Shown: positions 8,827 through 18,228, counted from the stretch's first letter. The stretch is 47,679 nucleotides of DNA from an uncultured Lachnospiraceae bacterium (GCA_944381395.1 CALWKY010000054.1:1-47679); one strand, 5' to 3'. Notes: a model not told the origin generated them from the letters alone. Made by a program: numbers and translations.

Positions 8827-10447
8827 TATTAAAATTATCAATGGTCTGATCGTAGACGGCACTGGCAAAAAAGCCTTTGCCGCAGATCTTGCCATCAATG
8901 GCGATAAAATTGCAGCAATTGGTGATTTAAGCAAAGAAGATGCAAAGAAAGTCATCGATGCCAAAGGACAAATGGTTGCACCCGGCTTCATCGACTTCCA
9001 CACCCATTCTGACTATACCATTCTCTTTGACCAGCGTGCATGCAGCCGTATTCATGCCGGCGTAACCACCAACGTCATCGCAAACTGCGGTATCGGTCTG
9101 GCTCCCATTCGTGATGAACGGAAACAGGACCTGATCAGTTATTTGAGTACACGCATTGTTGGTACTGTGAATGCGCCTCTTTTCCTGGACTGGAATACCG
9201 TAGATGAGTATTTCAAACGGATTGAAAGCAATCCCCCTGCTGTCAATGTAGTGGCATATTTGGCACAAGGTCCCGTGCGTATTGACGAAATGGGATTCCA
9301 GGATGGTCCCGCTTCTCCGGAACAGCTGGAACACATGAAGGCTGAAGTGGTAAAAGCAATGGAAGCCGGCTGTGTAGGTCTGACCAGTGGTCTGATTTAT
9401 ATGCCCGGTTCTTACACTCCTAAGGAAGAAATGGCGGAACTGTGCAAGGCTATGGCTCCCTATGGCGGCTATTACTGCACTCATATACGGGATGAAGGCG
9501 ATCTGGAGATGGAAGCACTGGACGAAGCCATCTACATCGCAAAAGAAGGCGGTGTTCCCCTCCATGTATCCCACTTGAAAGCTATGGGTGCGCAAAACTA
9601 TGGAAATGTAAAGCTTTGCTTCGAAAAACTAAAAGCGGCTGAGGCAGAAGGACTGGAAGTTTCTTATGACGCTTATCCTTATAGCCGTGGTATGACCAGC
9701 TTAGGCGCTTTTATGCCTCCTTGGCTGTTTGAAGGCGGCGTAAGTAATTTAGTAGAACGATTGAAAGTGCCGGAACTGCGGGAAAAAGCAAAACAAGATG
9801 TCATCAATGGGTTAGACAACTGGCACTCTACCTTTGTCATGTGCGGCGGCTGGAAAGGCGTTATGATCGGCTCCGTTATGAAAGAGGAAAATAAATATAT
9901 GGAAGGCAAAACCCTGCAAGATCTGGCAGATGATGCCGGTGTAGATGCCTTCGACTTTGCCTTTGATCTGCTCATCAGTGAAAATGGTAAAGTTCAAGTT
10001 GTAGACTCTATCATGGATCAAGCCGATGTCGATACAGTTATCACAGATCCTAACACCATGATCGGTTCCGACTCCTGCGACTTTGCCCATGATGGTATTT
10101 TGAATTTTGGCAAGCCTCATCCCAGAGCATATGGCACTACGGGCGTTATGTTCCGTCGTTATGTACGGGAGCTTGGGCTGCTTACCAATGAAGATGTGGT
10201 ACGAAAGATGACTAGCTTGCCTGCAAAACGGCTGGGCATTGCAAATGAACGTGGTACTCTAAAAGAAGGTTATTTTGCAGATATCGTCATTTTCGATCCG
10301 GAAACCATTTCCGATGTGGCTACTTATGCTGATCCCAAACAGTACAGTGTCGGCATTGATACTGTGATTGTCAATGGTCAGGTTTCCATGGAAAACGGCG
10401 TACAGCTGGAAGATGTCCATGCCGGCAGACTGCTGCGTAGAAAGTAA
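8819..10447 (+). CDS. N-acyl-D-amino-acid deacylase, paralog 4
   Basis: A 542-residue D-aminoacylase paralog. The start at 8819 is chosen because all paralogs begin MFDxK or MYDxK and an AGAAAGGATG site lies 6-9 nt upstream; a longer upstream frame would be out of line with the family. Catalytic residues are complete (Cys90 in IANCG, His222 in a THIRDEGD variant, His252, Asp419). It is very similar to paralog 5, including the unique MCxGWKGVMIGSVMKEENKYMEGK stretch near residues 342-365, which points to a recent tandem duplication. Translation is probably coupled to paralog 3. Confidence 0.9.
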   Translation: MFDIKIINGLIVDGTGKKAFAADLAINGDKIAAIGDLSKEDAKKVIDAKGQMVAPGFIDFHTHSDYTILFDQRACSRIHAGVTTNVIANCGIGLAPIRDERKQDLISYLSTRIVGTVNAPLFLDWNTVDEYFKRIESNPPAVNVVAYLAQGPVRIDEMGFQDGPASPEQLEHMKAEVVKAMEAGCVGLTSGLIYMPGSYTPKEEMAELCKAMAPYGGYYCTHIRDEGDLEMEALDEAIYIAKEGGVPLHVSHLKAMGAQNYGNVKLCFEKLKAAEAEGLEVSYDAYPYSRGMTSLGAFMPPWLFEGGVSNLVERLKVPELREKAKQDVINGLDNWHSTFVMCGGWKGVMIGSVMKEENKYMEGKTLQDLADDAGVDAFDFAFDLLISENGKVQVVDSIMDQADVDTVITDPNTMIGSDSCDFAHDGILNFGKPHPRAYGTTGVMFRRYVRELGLLTNEDVVRKMTSLPAKRLGIANERGTLKEGYFADIVIFDPETISDVATYADPKQYSVGIDTVIVNGQVSMENGVQLEDVHAGRLLRRK

Positions 10448-10483
10448 ACATAAAACTTCTATTTTTTAGAAAGGATGACATCC

Positions 10484-12133
10484 ATGTTTGACATCAAAAT
10501 TATCAATGGTTTGATCGTAGACGGCACTGGAAAAAAGGCCTTTGCCGCAGATCTTGCCATCAATGGTGACAAAATCGTTGCCATCGGTGATTTAAGCAAA
10601 GAAGATGCAAAGAAAGTCATTGATGCAAAAGGCCAAATGGTTGCACCCGGTTTCATCGACTTCCATACCCATTCCGACTATACCATTCTCTTTGACCAGC
10701 GTGCATGCAGCCGTATTCATGCCGGTGTAACCACCAGCGTTATTGCAAACTGTGGTATCGGTCTGGCACCCATTCGGGATGAAAGAAAACAGGATTTGAT
10801 CAATTATCTGAGTACTCGTATTGTTGGTACCGTTAATGCACCTCTTTTCTTGGAATGGAATACTGTAGATGAGTATTTCAAGCGGATTGAAAGCAATCCC
10901 CCTGCTGTCAATGTAGTGGCATATTTGGCACAAGGTCCCGTTCGTATTGACGAAATGGGATTCCAGGATGGTCCCGCTTCTCCTGAACAGCTGGAACACA
11001 TGAAAGCTGAAGTGGTAAAAGCAATGGAAGCCGGCTGCATTGGTTTAACCAGTGGTCTGATTTATATGCCCGGTTCTTACACACCTAAGGAAGAAATGGC
11101 CGAACTGTGTAAAGCAATGGCTCCCTATGGCGGTTACTACTGCACTCACATGCGGGATGAAGGCGACTTAGAAATGGAAGCACTGGATGAAGCCATCTAC
11201 ATCGCAAAAACCGGTGGCGTTCCCCTCCATATTTCCCATTTAAAGAGCATGGGTTCTCAAAATTTTGGTAATGTAAAAGTTTGCTTTGAAAAACTGAAAG
11301 CAGCGGAAGCAGAAGGTCTGGAAGTATCTTTTGATGCTTATCCTTATAACTGCGGTATGACCAGTTTGGGCGCTTATATGCCCCCTTGGCTTTTCGAAGG
11401 CGGTGTAACCAATCTGGTAGATCGTCTGAAAGTACCGGAACTGCGTGAAAAAGCAAAGCATGACATCATTAATGGCAGTGAAACAGAAAAAGGCACCTGG
11501 CATTCTACCTATGTAATGTGCAGCGGATGGAAAGGTGTTATGATCGGTTCTGTTATGAAGGAAGAAAACAAGTATATGGAAGGTAAGATTCTGCAAGATC
11601 TGGCAGACGATGCTGGTGTAGATGCCTTCGACTTTGCTTTCGACCTGCTGATCAGTGAAAATGGTAAGATTCAGGTAGTCAATACCATTATGGATCAGGA
11701 CGATGTAGATACTGTTATCTCCCACCCCGACACTATGATTGGCTCCGACTCTTGTGACTTTGCTCACGATGGTATTCTTAATTTTGGTAAACCCCATCCT
11801 CGTGCTTATGGCACTACCGGTATTATCTTCCGTCGTTATGTAAGAGAATTGGGTCTTTTAACCAATGAAGATGCAGTACGGAAGATGACCAGCCTGCCTG
11901 CAAAACGTTTAGGTATTGCAAACGAACGTGGCACTCTGAAAGAAGGATATTTTGCAGATATAGTTATTTTTGACCCCGAAACCATTGCGGATAAAGCTAC
12001 TTATGCTGATCCCAAGCAGTACAGTGTTGGTATTGATACTGTGATTGTCAATGGTCAGGTAGCAATGGAAAATGGCGTACAGCTGGAAGATGTCCATGCC
12101 GGCAGAATGCTGCGTAAAAAAAATACAAAATAA
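10484..12133 (+). CDS. N-acyl-D-amino-acid deacylase, paralog 5
   Basis: A 549-residue D-aminoacylase paralog 36 nt behind paralog 4, with an AGAAAGGATG site before the ATG. It is nearly a copy of paralog 4 but carries a 4-residue insertion in the variable segment (NGSETEKGTW against NGLDNW, about residue 332), so its catalytic Asp moves to residue 423. It also differs in the aromatic segment near 288 (AYPYNCGM against AYPYSRGM). Metal residues are intact. These two positions are where the duplicates appear to be diverging. It lies in the 3-7 operon. Confidence 0.9.
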   Translation: MFDIKIINGLIVDGTGKKAFAADLAINGDKIVAIGDLSKEDAKKVIDAKGQMVAPGFIDFHTHSDYTILFDQRACSRIHAGVTTSVIANCGIGLAPIRDERKQDLINYLSTRIVGTVNAPLFLEWNTVDEYFKRIESNPPAVNVVAYLAQGPVRIDEMGFQDGPASPEQLEHMKAEVVKAMEAGCIGLTSGLIYMPGSYTPKEEMAELCKAMAPYGGYYCTHMRDEGDLEMEALDEAIYIAKTGGVPLHISHLKSMGSQNFGNVKVCFEKLKAAEAEGLEVSFDAYPYNCGMTSLGAYMPPWLFEGGVTNLVDRLKVPELREKAKHDIINGSETEKGTWHSTYVMCSGWKGVMIGSVMKEENKYMEGKILQDLADDAGVDAFDFAFDLLISENGKIQVVNTIMDQDDVDTVISHPDTMIGSDSCDFAHDGILNFGKPHPRAYGTTGIIFRRYVRELGLLTNEDAVRKMTSLPAKRLGIANERGTLKEGYFADIVIFDPETIADKATYADPKQYSVGIDTVIVNGQVAMENGVQLEDVHAGRMLRKKNTK

Positions 12134-12166
12134 CTTTTTTCTTGAAACAGAAAGGATATAACTGTT

Positions 12167-13807
12167 ATGTATGATATTAAAATTATCAACGGTAAAATCG
12201 TTGATGGTACAGGTAAAAAGGCATTTGCCGCAGATCTTGCCATCAACGGGGACAAAATCGCTGCCATCGGCGATTTGAGCAATGAAGAAGCAAAGAAAGT
12301 CATCGATGCAAAGGGAAAAGTAGTTTCCCCTGGTTTCATCGACTTCCACACCCACTCTGACTATACGATCCTGTTTGACCAGCGTTCTTGCAGCCGTGTT
12401 TATGCCGGTGTAACCCTTTTGGTAATTGGTAACTGCGGTATTGGTCTGGCACCTATCCGTGACGAAAGAAAACAGGATTTGATTAACTATCTGCAAACCA
12501 GAATTGTTGGTACTGTCAACGCACCTTTGTTCCTGGATTGGAATACCGAAGCGGAATACTTCCAGTATATCGAAAAGAATCCTCCGGCAGTAAACGTAGC
12601 AGCTTACTGTGCACAGGGTGCACTTCGTATTGACGAAATGGGTTTTGCGCAGGGTGAAGCTACTCCCGAACAGCTGGAACACATGAAAGAAAAACTGGCA
12701 CAGGCAATGAAAGACGGTGCTATTGGTATGACCACTGGCCTGGTTTATATGCCTGGCGCATATACCGGCAAGGAAGAACTGGCTGAATTGTGTAAAGCAA
12801 TGGCTCCTTATGGCGGTTACTACTGCACACATATGCGTGACGAAGGTGATTTCGAGTTGGATGCCATTGATGAAGCAATTTATATTGCAAAAAATGGCGG
12901 TGTGCCCCTGCATATCTCCCACTTGAAGATCTCTGGTTCTTTAAACTCCGGCAATCTGGAAAAAGTATTTGATAAAATCCATCAGGCACAGGCGGAAGGT
13001 CTGGAAGTTACGTATGATGCTTACCCCTATAATGCAGGTATGACCAGTCTGGGTGCATTCATGCCTCCTTGGATTTTCGAAGGCGGCGTTCCGAAGCTGG
13101 TAGAACGTTTGAAAGTACCGGAACTGCGTGAAAAAGCAAAACATGACATCATCAACGGTGTACCCGGCTGGCAGAATTTCTATGCAATTGTTGGCTATGA
13201 TTGGAACAAACCTGCCATCTGTTCTGTAAATCAAGAACATAACAAATGGATGGAAGGTGTTACCATTGCTGCAGCAGCAGAAAAAGCCGGCAAGGATGTA
13301 TTTGATTTTGTTTTTGACTTGCTGATTGATGAAAACGGTAAGATTCAGGTAACCGCTCCTGGTATGGAACAGAGCACCGTAGATTATATCATTGCAGAGC
13401 CCAATACTATGATTGGTTCTGACTCTTGTGACTTTGCCAACGATGGTATCCTGAACTATGGTAAGCCCCATCCCCGTGCTTATGGTACCACCGGTATCAT
13501 TTTCCGTGAATTCGTAAGAGAAAAAGGTCTGATTACTGTAGAAGATGCTGTTCGCAAGATGACCAGCCTGCCTGCAAAGCGTCTGGGCTTCGCTGATGAA
13601 AGAGGTACTCTGAAAGAAGGTTACTATGCAGATGTACTGATCTTTGATGCTGATACATTCGGCGATCTGGCAACTTATGCAAATCCCAAGCAGTATTCCG
13701 TAGGTATGGATACTGTAATCGTAAACGGTCAGATTGCAATGGAAAACGGTGTACAGTTAGAAGATGTACATGCTGGTCGTGTACTGAGAAATAAGTGCAG
13801 CCGCTAA
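12167..13807 (+). CDS. N-acyl-D-amino-acid deacylase, paralog 6
   Basis: A 546-residue D-aminoacylase paralog 33 nt after paralog 5, with an AGAAAGGATA site and the start MYDIKIING. Catalytic residues are complete (HTHSD 61-65, Cys90, His222, His252, Asp420 in GSDSCDF). The variable loop is distinct: YAIVGYDWNKPAICSVNQEH, where other copies have a GGW or GNW turn. Followed by a hairpin without a T-tract, so transcription probably continues into paralog 7. Confidence 0.9.
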   Translation: MYDIKIINGKIVDGTGKKAFAADLAINGDKIAAIGDLSNEEAKKVIDAKGKVVSPGFIDFHTHSDYTILFDQRSCSRVYAGVTLLVIGNCGIGLAPIRDERKQDLINYLQTRIVGTVNAPLFLDWNTEAEYFQYIEKNPPAVNVAAYCAQGALRIDEMGFAQGEATPEQLEHMKEKLAQAMKDGAIGMTTGLVYMPGAYTGKEELAELCKAMAPYGGYYCTHMRDEGDFELDAIDEAIYIAKNGGVPLHISHLKISGSLNSGNLEKVFDKIHQAQAEGLEVTYDAYPYNAGMTSLGAFMPPWIFEGGVPKLVERLKVPELREKAKHDIINGVPGWQNFYAIVGYDWNKPAICSVNQEHNKWMEGVTIAAAAEKAGKDVFDFVFDLLIDENGKIQVTAPGMEQSTVDYIIAEPNTMIGSDSCDFANDGILNYGKPHPRAYGTTGIIFREFVREKGLITVEDAVRKMTSLPAKRLGFADERGTLKEGYYADVLIFDADTFGDLATYANPKQYSVGMDTVIVNGQIAMENGVQLEDVHAGRVLRNKCSR

Positions 13808-13815
13808 AAAACAAA

Positions 13816-13853
13816 GTACCCCACACCCCTGTTTTTAGCAGGAAGTGGGGTAC
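13816..13853 (+). other. Intercistronic hairpin between paralogs 6 and 7
   Basis: A perfect 9-bp stem, GTACCCCAC (13816-13824) with GTGGGGTAC (13845-13853), encloses a 20-base loop and has no T-tract. It is unlikely to terminate. It could mark an RNA processing site or stabilise the upstream message, lowering expression of paralog 7 relative to 3-6. Confidence 0.6.
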
Positions 13854-13888
13854 AAAATAAATCCATACTTTTGGAAAGGAGTTCTTCT

Positions 13889-15520
13889 ATGTTTGATTTA
13901 AAAATCGTTAACGGTACCATTGTAGACGGTACTGGTGCCGCAAGATTTCAGGCTGACCTGGCAATTAATGGTGAAAAAATTGTTGCCATTGGCGATCTGA
14001 AAAATGAAGATGCAAAAGTAACTATCGATGCAACCGGTAAAATGGTTTCCCCCGGCTTTATCGACTTCCATACCCACTCTGATTTGTCTATTTTGTATGA
14101 TAAATACAGCAGAGCGCGTATCCATAGCGGTGTAACCACCGACGTAGTGGCAAACTGCGGTATCGGTGTTGCGCCTATCCGTGACAGCAGAAAAGATGAA
14201 CTGATCAAGTATCTTTCTACCCGTATCATCGGTACTATCCCCGCTCCCCTGGAGCTGCACTGGAATACCATGGAAGAATACTTCGACTATGTGGAAAAAA
14301 GCACTACTGCTGTAAATATCGTTGCTTACTGTGCACAGGGTCCTGTTCGTATTGATGAAATGGGCTTTGCAAAAGGCGATGCAACACCTGAGCAGCTGGA
14401 ACACATGAAGGCAGAAGTTGCAAAAGCAATGGAAGCAGGCTGTATCGGTCTGACCACTGGTCTGGTTTATCTGCCTGGTTCCTATACTTCTAAGGAAGAA
14501 CTGGCTGAACTTTGCTCTGCTATGAAGCCTTATGGCGGTTTCTACTGCACACATATGCGGGATGAAGGCGATGGCGTTCTGGATGCCATTGATGAAGCAA
14601 TTTATATTGCAAAGACCGCAGGTGTACCCCTGCACATTTCTCACCTGAAAGTCATGGGCGAAAAGAACTTCGGCACCATTGATAAGGTATTTGAAAAGAT
14701 TAACAATGCAAGAGCAGAAGGCTTGGATGTTACATTTGATGCTTACCCCTACAACGCTGGTATGTCCTCTTTAGGTACCCTGTTGCCTACTTGGACCTTT
14801 GAAGGCGGCGTAGATAAAATGCTGGAGCGCATTCAGATTCCTGAAAATCAGGAACGTATCAAGCGTGAAATGCAGGAAGGTATCCCTGGCTGGCAGTCCT
14901 TCTATATCATGACCGGTGGTTTCAAGGGTATTGTGCTTTGCTCCGTTATGACAGAAGCCAATAAGAAATACGAAGGCATGAATGTGCTGGAAGTTGCTGC
15001 AGACCGTGGCGTAGATCCTTTCCAGGCTTTCTTTGATCTGCTGGTAGAAGAAAAGAGCAAGATTCAGATGCTGAACCTGTCTATGAGCCAGGATGACGTA
15101 GATCAAGTGATTGCAGATCCTGATGGCATGATCGGTTCCGACAGCATGGATCTGTCTGATGAAGGTCTGCTGTCTATTGGCAAGCCTCATCCTCGTGCAT
15201 TTGGTACAGTAGGTAAGTTATTTGCTACCTATGTACGCGAGAAAGGTGTCCTCACCTTCGAGCAGGCTGTACGGAAACTGACGGGCTTGCCTGCAAAGAG
15301 AATTGGTTTTACAGATCGTGGTATCCTCAAAGAAGGCAATTTTGCTGATATTGTTGTATTTGATCCCGAAACCATTGCAGATACAGCAACTTATACCCAT
15401 CCTCAACAGTACCCTACTGGTATCGATACCGTTATTGTGAATGGACAGATTGCTTTCCATGATGGCAAGCAATTGGATGTATGTGCCGGTAAAATGCTGA
15501 GAAAAGGAAAAACATTTTAA
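13889..15520 (+). CDS. N-acyl-D-amino-acid deacylase, paralog 7 (most divergent)
   Basis: A 543-residue D-aminoacylase paralog starting at MFDLKIVNG, behind GGAAAGGAG; an in-frame ATG 18 nt upstream overlaps that site and is rejected. Metal residues are conserved (HTHSD 61-65, Cys90, His222 and His252). It is the outlier of the array: SDLSILYDKYSRAR replaces SDYTILFDQR after the metal motif, the aromatic PPW near 300 becomes LPTW, and the catalytic segment is GSDSMDLSDEG (Asp419) instead of GSDSCDFANDG. The different residues around the active site suggest a different N-acyl or side-chain preference. Last gene of the run, before a strong terminator. Confidence 0.9.
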   Translation: MFDLKIVNGTIVDGTGAARFQADLAINGEKIVAIGDLKNEDAKVTIDATGKMVSPGFIDFHTHSDLSILYDKYSRARIHSGVTTDVVANCGIGVAPIRDSRKDELIKYLSTRIIGTIPAPLELHWNTMEEYFDYVEKSTTAVNIVAYCAQGPVRIDEMGFAKGDATPEQLEHMKAEVAKAMEAGCIGLTTGLVYLPGSYTSKEELAELCSAMKPYGGFYCTHMRDEGDGVLDAIDEAIYIAKTAGVPLHISHLKVMGEKNFGTIDKVFEKINNARAEGLDVTFDAYPYNAGMSSLGTLLPTWTFEGGVDKMLERIQIPENQERIKREMQEGIPGWQSFYIMTGGFKGIVLCSVMTEANKKYEGMNVLEVAADRGVDPFQAFFDLLVEEKSKIQMLNLSMSQDDVDQVIADPDGMIGSDSMDLSDEGLLSIGKPHPRAFGTVGKLFATYVREKGVLTFEQAVRKLTGLPAKRIGFTDRGILKEGNFADIVVFDPETIADTATYTHPQQYPTGIDTVIVNGQIAFHDGKQLDVCAGKMLRKGKTF

Positions 15521-15534
15521 GGCAACATAAAGAC

Positions 15535-15571
15535 AAACCACAGGAATTTCCTTCCTGTGGTTTCTTTTTTT
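15535..15571 (+). terminator. Terminator after the deacylase array
   Basis: AAACCACAGGAA (15535-15546) pairs with TTCCTGTGGTTT (15552-15563), followed by a long T-tract. Confidence 0.9.
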
Positions 15572-15581
15572 GCAAAAATAC

Positions 15582-15610
15582 TTGAATATATCAACTTTTC
15601 GTATTAAGAT
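15582..15610 (+). promoter_or_regulatory. Predicted promoter of regulator 1
   Basis: TTGAAT (15582-15587), a 17-bp spacer, and TAAGAT (15605-15610). A short inverted repeat, GGACA/TGTCT, lies immediately downstream (about 15615-15628) and could be an operator for autoregulation. Confidence 0.5.
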
Positions 15611-15663
15611 AAAAGGACAAAAACTGTCTTTATTTATCATTTTGTAAGAAAGGAGACATCTCC

Positions 15664-16998
15664 ATGAAACTGCTGGCTATTGCACCTCCCGATATTGCAG
15701 AACGTATCAGTGATATCGTTCGCAATACTTTCCCCAGCATTACGCTGTATATTGAAAAATATATTGACTATCGTGATGCACCACAAATTGTAGATCGTTA
15801 TAACGGTAAGGTAGATGCCATTCTCTTTGGCGGTAAATCTCCTTTCCGCCTTTGTGAAGAAACGCGTTCGGAAGCGCTGCATTCCGTGCTCTATGAACGT
15901 ATTCCCCGTCATGAACGTACACTCATTAAAGCGTTATTCTGCATTAACTATGTATTAAAGAAAGATATTCGTTTTCTTTCTTTAGATACCTATACCCATA
16001 CTGTTTTGGATAACCTGTTTTCAGAAATTGGAATCAATCCTGCTTCTACCAAAATTTATTATGCGGAACAGCGTTATCTGGAAAATGATTATAACCAGTA
16101 CCTGTTGGAATTCCACCGGAATAATTTCTATAACAATAAAGTTTCTTGCTGTGTAACGGGTATTCTTCCCGTCTATGAGGAATTGCAGAAAGAACGTATT
16201 CCTTCTGTTTTAACAAAACCTACCGATGAAATTATATTGCATACAATTAAGAATCTGCAAACACAATTTACCGCAAAACAAAACAGTGAAAACCAAATCG
16301 CCATTGTTGCGGTAAAAATGGCAATGCCTTCTACGTATTCCGTCGTCAAAGAAGACGAGTATACTTTCACTTCCAATCGTATCAAACTGTTGGACAAGCT
16401 GTACGCGTTTAGCTACCGTGTAGATGGTGTAGTAGAAGAACACGGATTCAATGAATTTTTGATTTTTACCACCAAAAAAATTTTGGAAACAGAAACAAAC
16501 GATTTTAAAAAATTATCTCTTTTAGATGCGCTGGAGGAGTGCCTTTCCGTAGATGTTTACATTGGCATTGGATATGGAAAAACCGCAAACGGCTCTAAGC
16601 AAAAAGCCTTTGAAGGCATTAGTTTGGCGCAAAATTATGGCGGAAACACAGCCTTTGTTATATTCGAAAACGGAGAGCAGATTGGACCTCTGTTCCATTC
16701 CTCTACTTCTGTTACAACAGAAAATTACGATGAACGGTTTAACAAAATTTCTCTGGATACCGGCATCAGTATCAACACCATCTATAAAATCTACAGTAAT
16801 ATTGCAAAAACTGGAAAATTGGAGTATACTTCCAAGGAGTTGGCAAAATTATGCGATATCAACTATCGTAGTATGGATCGTATTATTTTGAAACTTTGCG
16901 ATACCGGATACTGCGAAATTCAGGGCAAAATGATGATGAAAAATCATGGCCGTCCTAGTCGCATTCTAAAATTTAATTCTTTGATGATCCCTTCGTAA
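15664..16998 (+). CDS. Transcriptional regulator with a nucleotide-cyclase-like domain and C-terminal HTH (regulator 1)
   Basis: A 444-residue protein with three parts by inspection. Residues 1-190 form an alpha/beta domain with no family I recognise. Residues 200-345 contain a pattern reminiscent of the nucleotide-cyclase / GTP cyclohydrolase III fold (IAIVAVKM strand, a FLIFTTKK hairpin, then DVYIGIGYGKTANGSKQKAFEG). The C-terminal 75 residues look like a winged helix-turn-helix (SINTIYKIYS, then TSKELAKLCDINYRSMDRII) ending in a basic GRPSRILKF tail. It is therefore a probable DNA-binding regulator with a small-molecule sensor. A clear paralog lies at 18238-19554. Position directly behind the deacylases suggests that it controls them. 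The start has a GAAAGGAG site. Confidence 0.7.
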   Translation: MKLLAIAPPDIAERISDIVRNTFPSITLYIEKYIDYRDAPQIVDRYNGKVDAILFGGKSPFRLCEETRSEALHSVLYERIPRHERTLIKALFCINYVLKKDIRFLSLDTYTHTVLDNLFSEIGINPASTKIYYAEQRYLENDYNQYLLEFHRNNFYNNKVSCCVTGILPVYEELQKERIPSVLTKPTDEIILHTIKNLQTQFTAKQNSENQIAIVAVKMAMPSTYSVVKEDEYTFTSNRIKLLDKLYAFSYRVDGVVEEHGFNEFLIFTTKKILETETNDFKKLSLLDALEECLSVDVYIGIGYGKTANGSKQKAFEGISLAQNYGGNTAFVIFENGEQIGPLFHSSTSVTTENYDERFNKISLDTGISINTIYKIYSNIAKTGKLEYTSKELAKLCDINYRSMDRIILKLCDTGYCEIQGKMMMKNHGRPSRILKFNSLMIPS

Positions 16999-17098
16999 AA
17001 AGGGCTCTATGCAAACATAAAAAGCGACCACTTTTTGTGGTATTTCCTTTCAAAAATCAAAGGAAATCTTTTTGTATGGACTGGAGGAACAGTAACAT

Positions 17099-18187
17099 AT
17101 GATCTGTAAAAAACGCGTCCGCATTTTATTACTTTCCATGCTGTTAACAGCATGTTGCAGCGGCTGTGAACTATCCGATACAAATGATTCACAAAAGGAA
17201 GAAGAATCTGTATCTCAAACGGATACCACACAAAAAACATTACCCAATTTTGAGTGGCTTACTTTATCTGCAGAAAATCATCCAGAACTGGATTTTACCC
17301 TTTCCACGGATGGACAATCTTCTATCCGCGATTTTTGTTTCACACAGGATGGCACCATCCTGCTGTTGGCAGATTCTATTTTCGAGTATGATTTTAGCGG
17401 AAACTTGGTTGGTACCTATGACCTGCAGCTGGACGAGCATGGTTATCAAGCCTTTCATATAACCGCAGGCAGTGATGGCAGTATCTACCTGGCAGATGAA
17501 GCCAATCATAAGGTAATCAAAGCCACCAGAGAAGGCATTTCTCACGTCTGCTCCATCGCTTCCAGTGATACAGCACAATGGAATACCATCGTATGCACCG
17601 ACACAGATCAATTGACAGTATCCTATTTTGATAAAGATGGTGATAACACCTGGCGTACTGTTATATTGGATGTAAGCGGCGATACTTCTGTGGAGATAAC
17701 GAGTTGGAACGGAAAGATATTTGGAGAAAATCTCTCCTATCTGCCTGTTTTCGTTTCCGATGACGAACGTACCTCTATTTCCAATCGTATTGATGTACAG
17801 ATCTATTTAGATGGTAAACTAGATAATATACTTTCTATTCGTTCTGCATTGGCAGAAGATTCCTCCATCTATGGTCTGGAGTTCTATGGTAAAATAGGCG
17901 GCAGCTATTTTGGCAGAATTTATGAATTTGTACCCAATGAAAATCAAATCAGCAGTGTGGACAGCATGATTAGCTTTATCCGCATCAATCCTTTTTCCTG
18001 CTTAGCACAAGTAGGTAACACTACTTTAGATGGAGATGAAGTCATCCATTTTTACAACAATGGAACTTATTTTATGGAAATCACAGAAAAAGGATTAACC
18101 ATTACTTCTTTGGAAGAAGCTTGTAATAACTGGCGGGCAGCTGATCAATATCAGATTGAACGCGCTCCTGCTCCTTCTGAAAAATAA
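17099..18187 (+). CDS. Lipoprotein with propeller-like repeats
   Basis: A 362-residue predicted lipoprotein. It has a basic N-terminus, a hydrophobic stretch and a lipobox (LLTAC, Cys19), followed by a Ser/Thr/Asp-rich linker. The body has recurring beta-type motifs with G-T-I-L-L-L-A-D-S and GSIYLADEANHKVIKAT, as in NHL or six-bladed propeller proteins. Presumably exposed on the outer face of the membrane. It has a good GGAGG site 10 nt before the ATG and sits 100 nt after regulator 1, in the same direction and without an intervening terminator, so co-expression is likely. A role as an extracellular binding or sensing component for the locus is possible but unproven. Confidence 0.6.
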   Translation: MICKKRVRILLLSMLLTACCSGCELSDTNDSQKEEESVSQTDTTQKTLPNFEWLTLSAENHPELDFTLSTDGQSSIRDFCFTQDGTILLLADSIFEYDFSGNLVGTYDLQLDEHGYQAFHITAGSDGSIYLADEANHKVIKATREGISHVCSIASSDTAQWNTIVCTDTDQLTVSYFDKDGDNTWRTVILDVSGDTSVEITSWNGKIFGENLSYLPVFVSDDERTSISNRIDVQIYLDGKLDNILSIRSALAEDSSIYGLEFYGKIGGSYFGRIYEFVPNENQISSVDSMISFIRINPFSCLAQVGNTTLDGDEVIHFYNNGTYFMEITEKGLTITSLEEACNNWRAADQYQIERAPAPSEK

Positions 18188-18189
18188 AG

Positions 18190-18228
18190 AAAAAAGCATG
18201 AAAAGAAAATCTCTTTTCGTGCTTTTTT
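18190..18228. terminator. Bidirectional terminator between lipoprotein and regulator 2
   Basis: A-tract, GCATGAAAAGA (18196-18206), TCTTTTCGTGC (18212-18222), T-tract. It can serve both convergent genes. Confidence 0.85.

Noticed and set aside
3517-13471. Long antisense reading frames (up to about 340 codons) opposite the deacylases
   Set aside because: They recur at the same relative place in each paralog, have low-complexity Cys/His/Phe-rich translations, and lack ribosome binding sites. They reflect codon bias of the coding strand.
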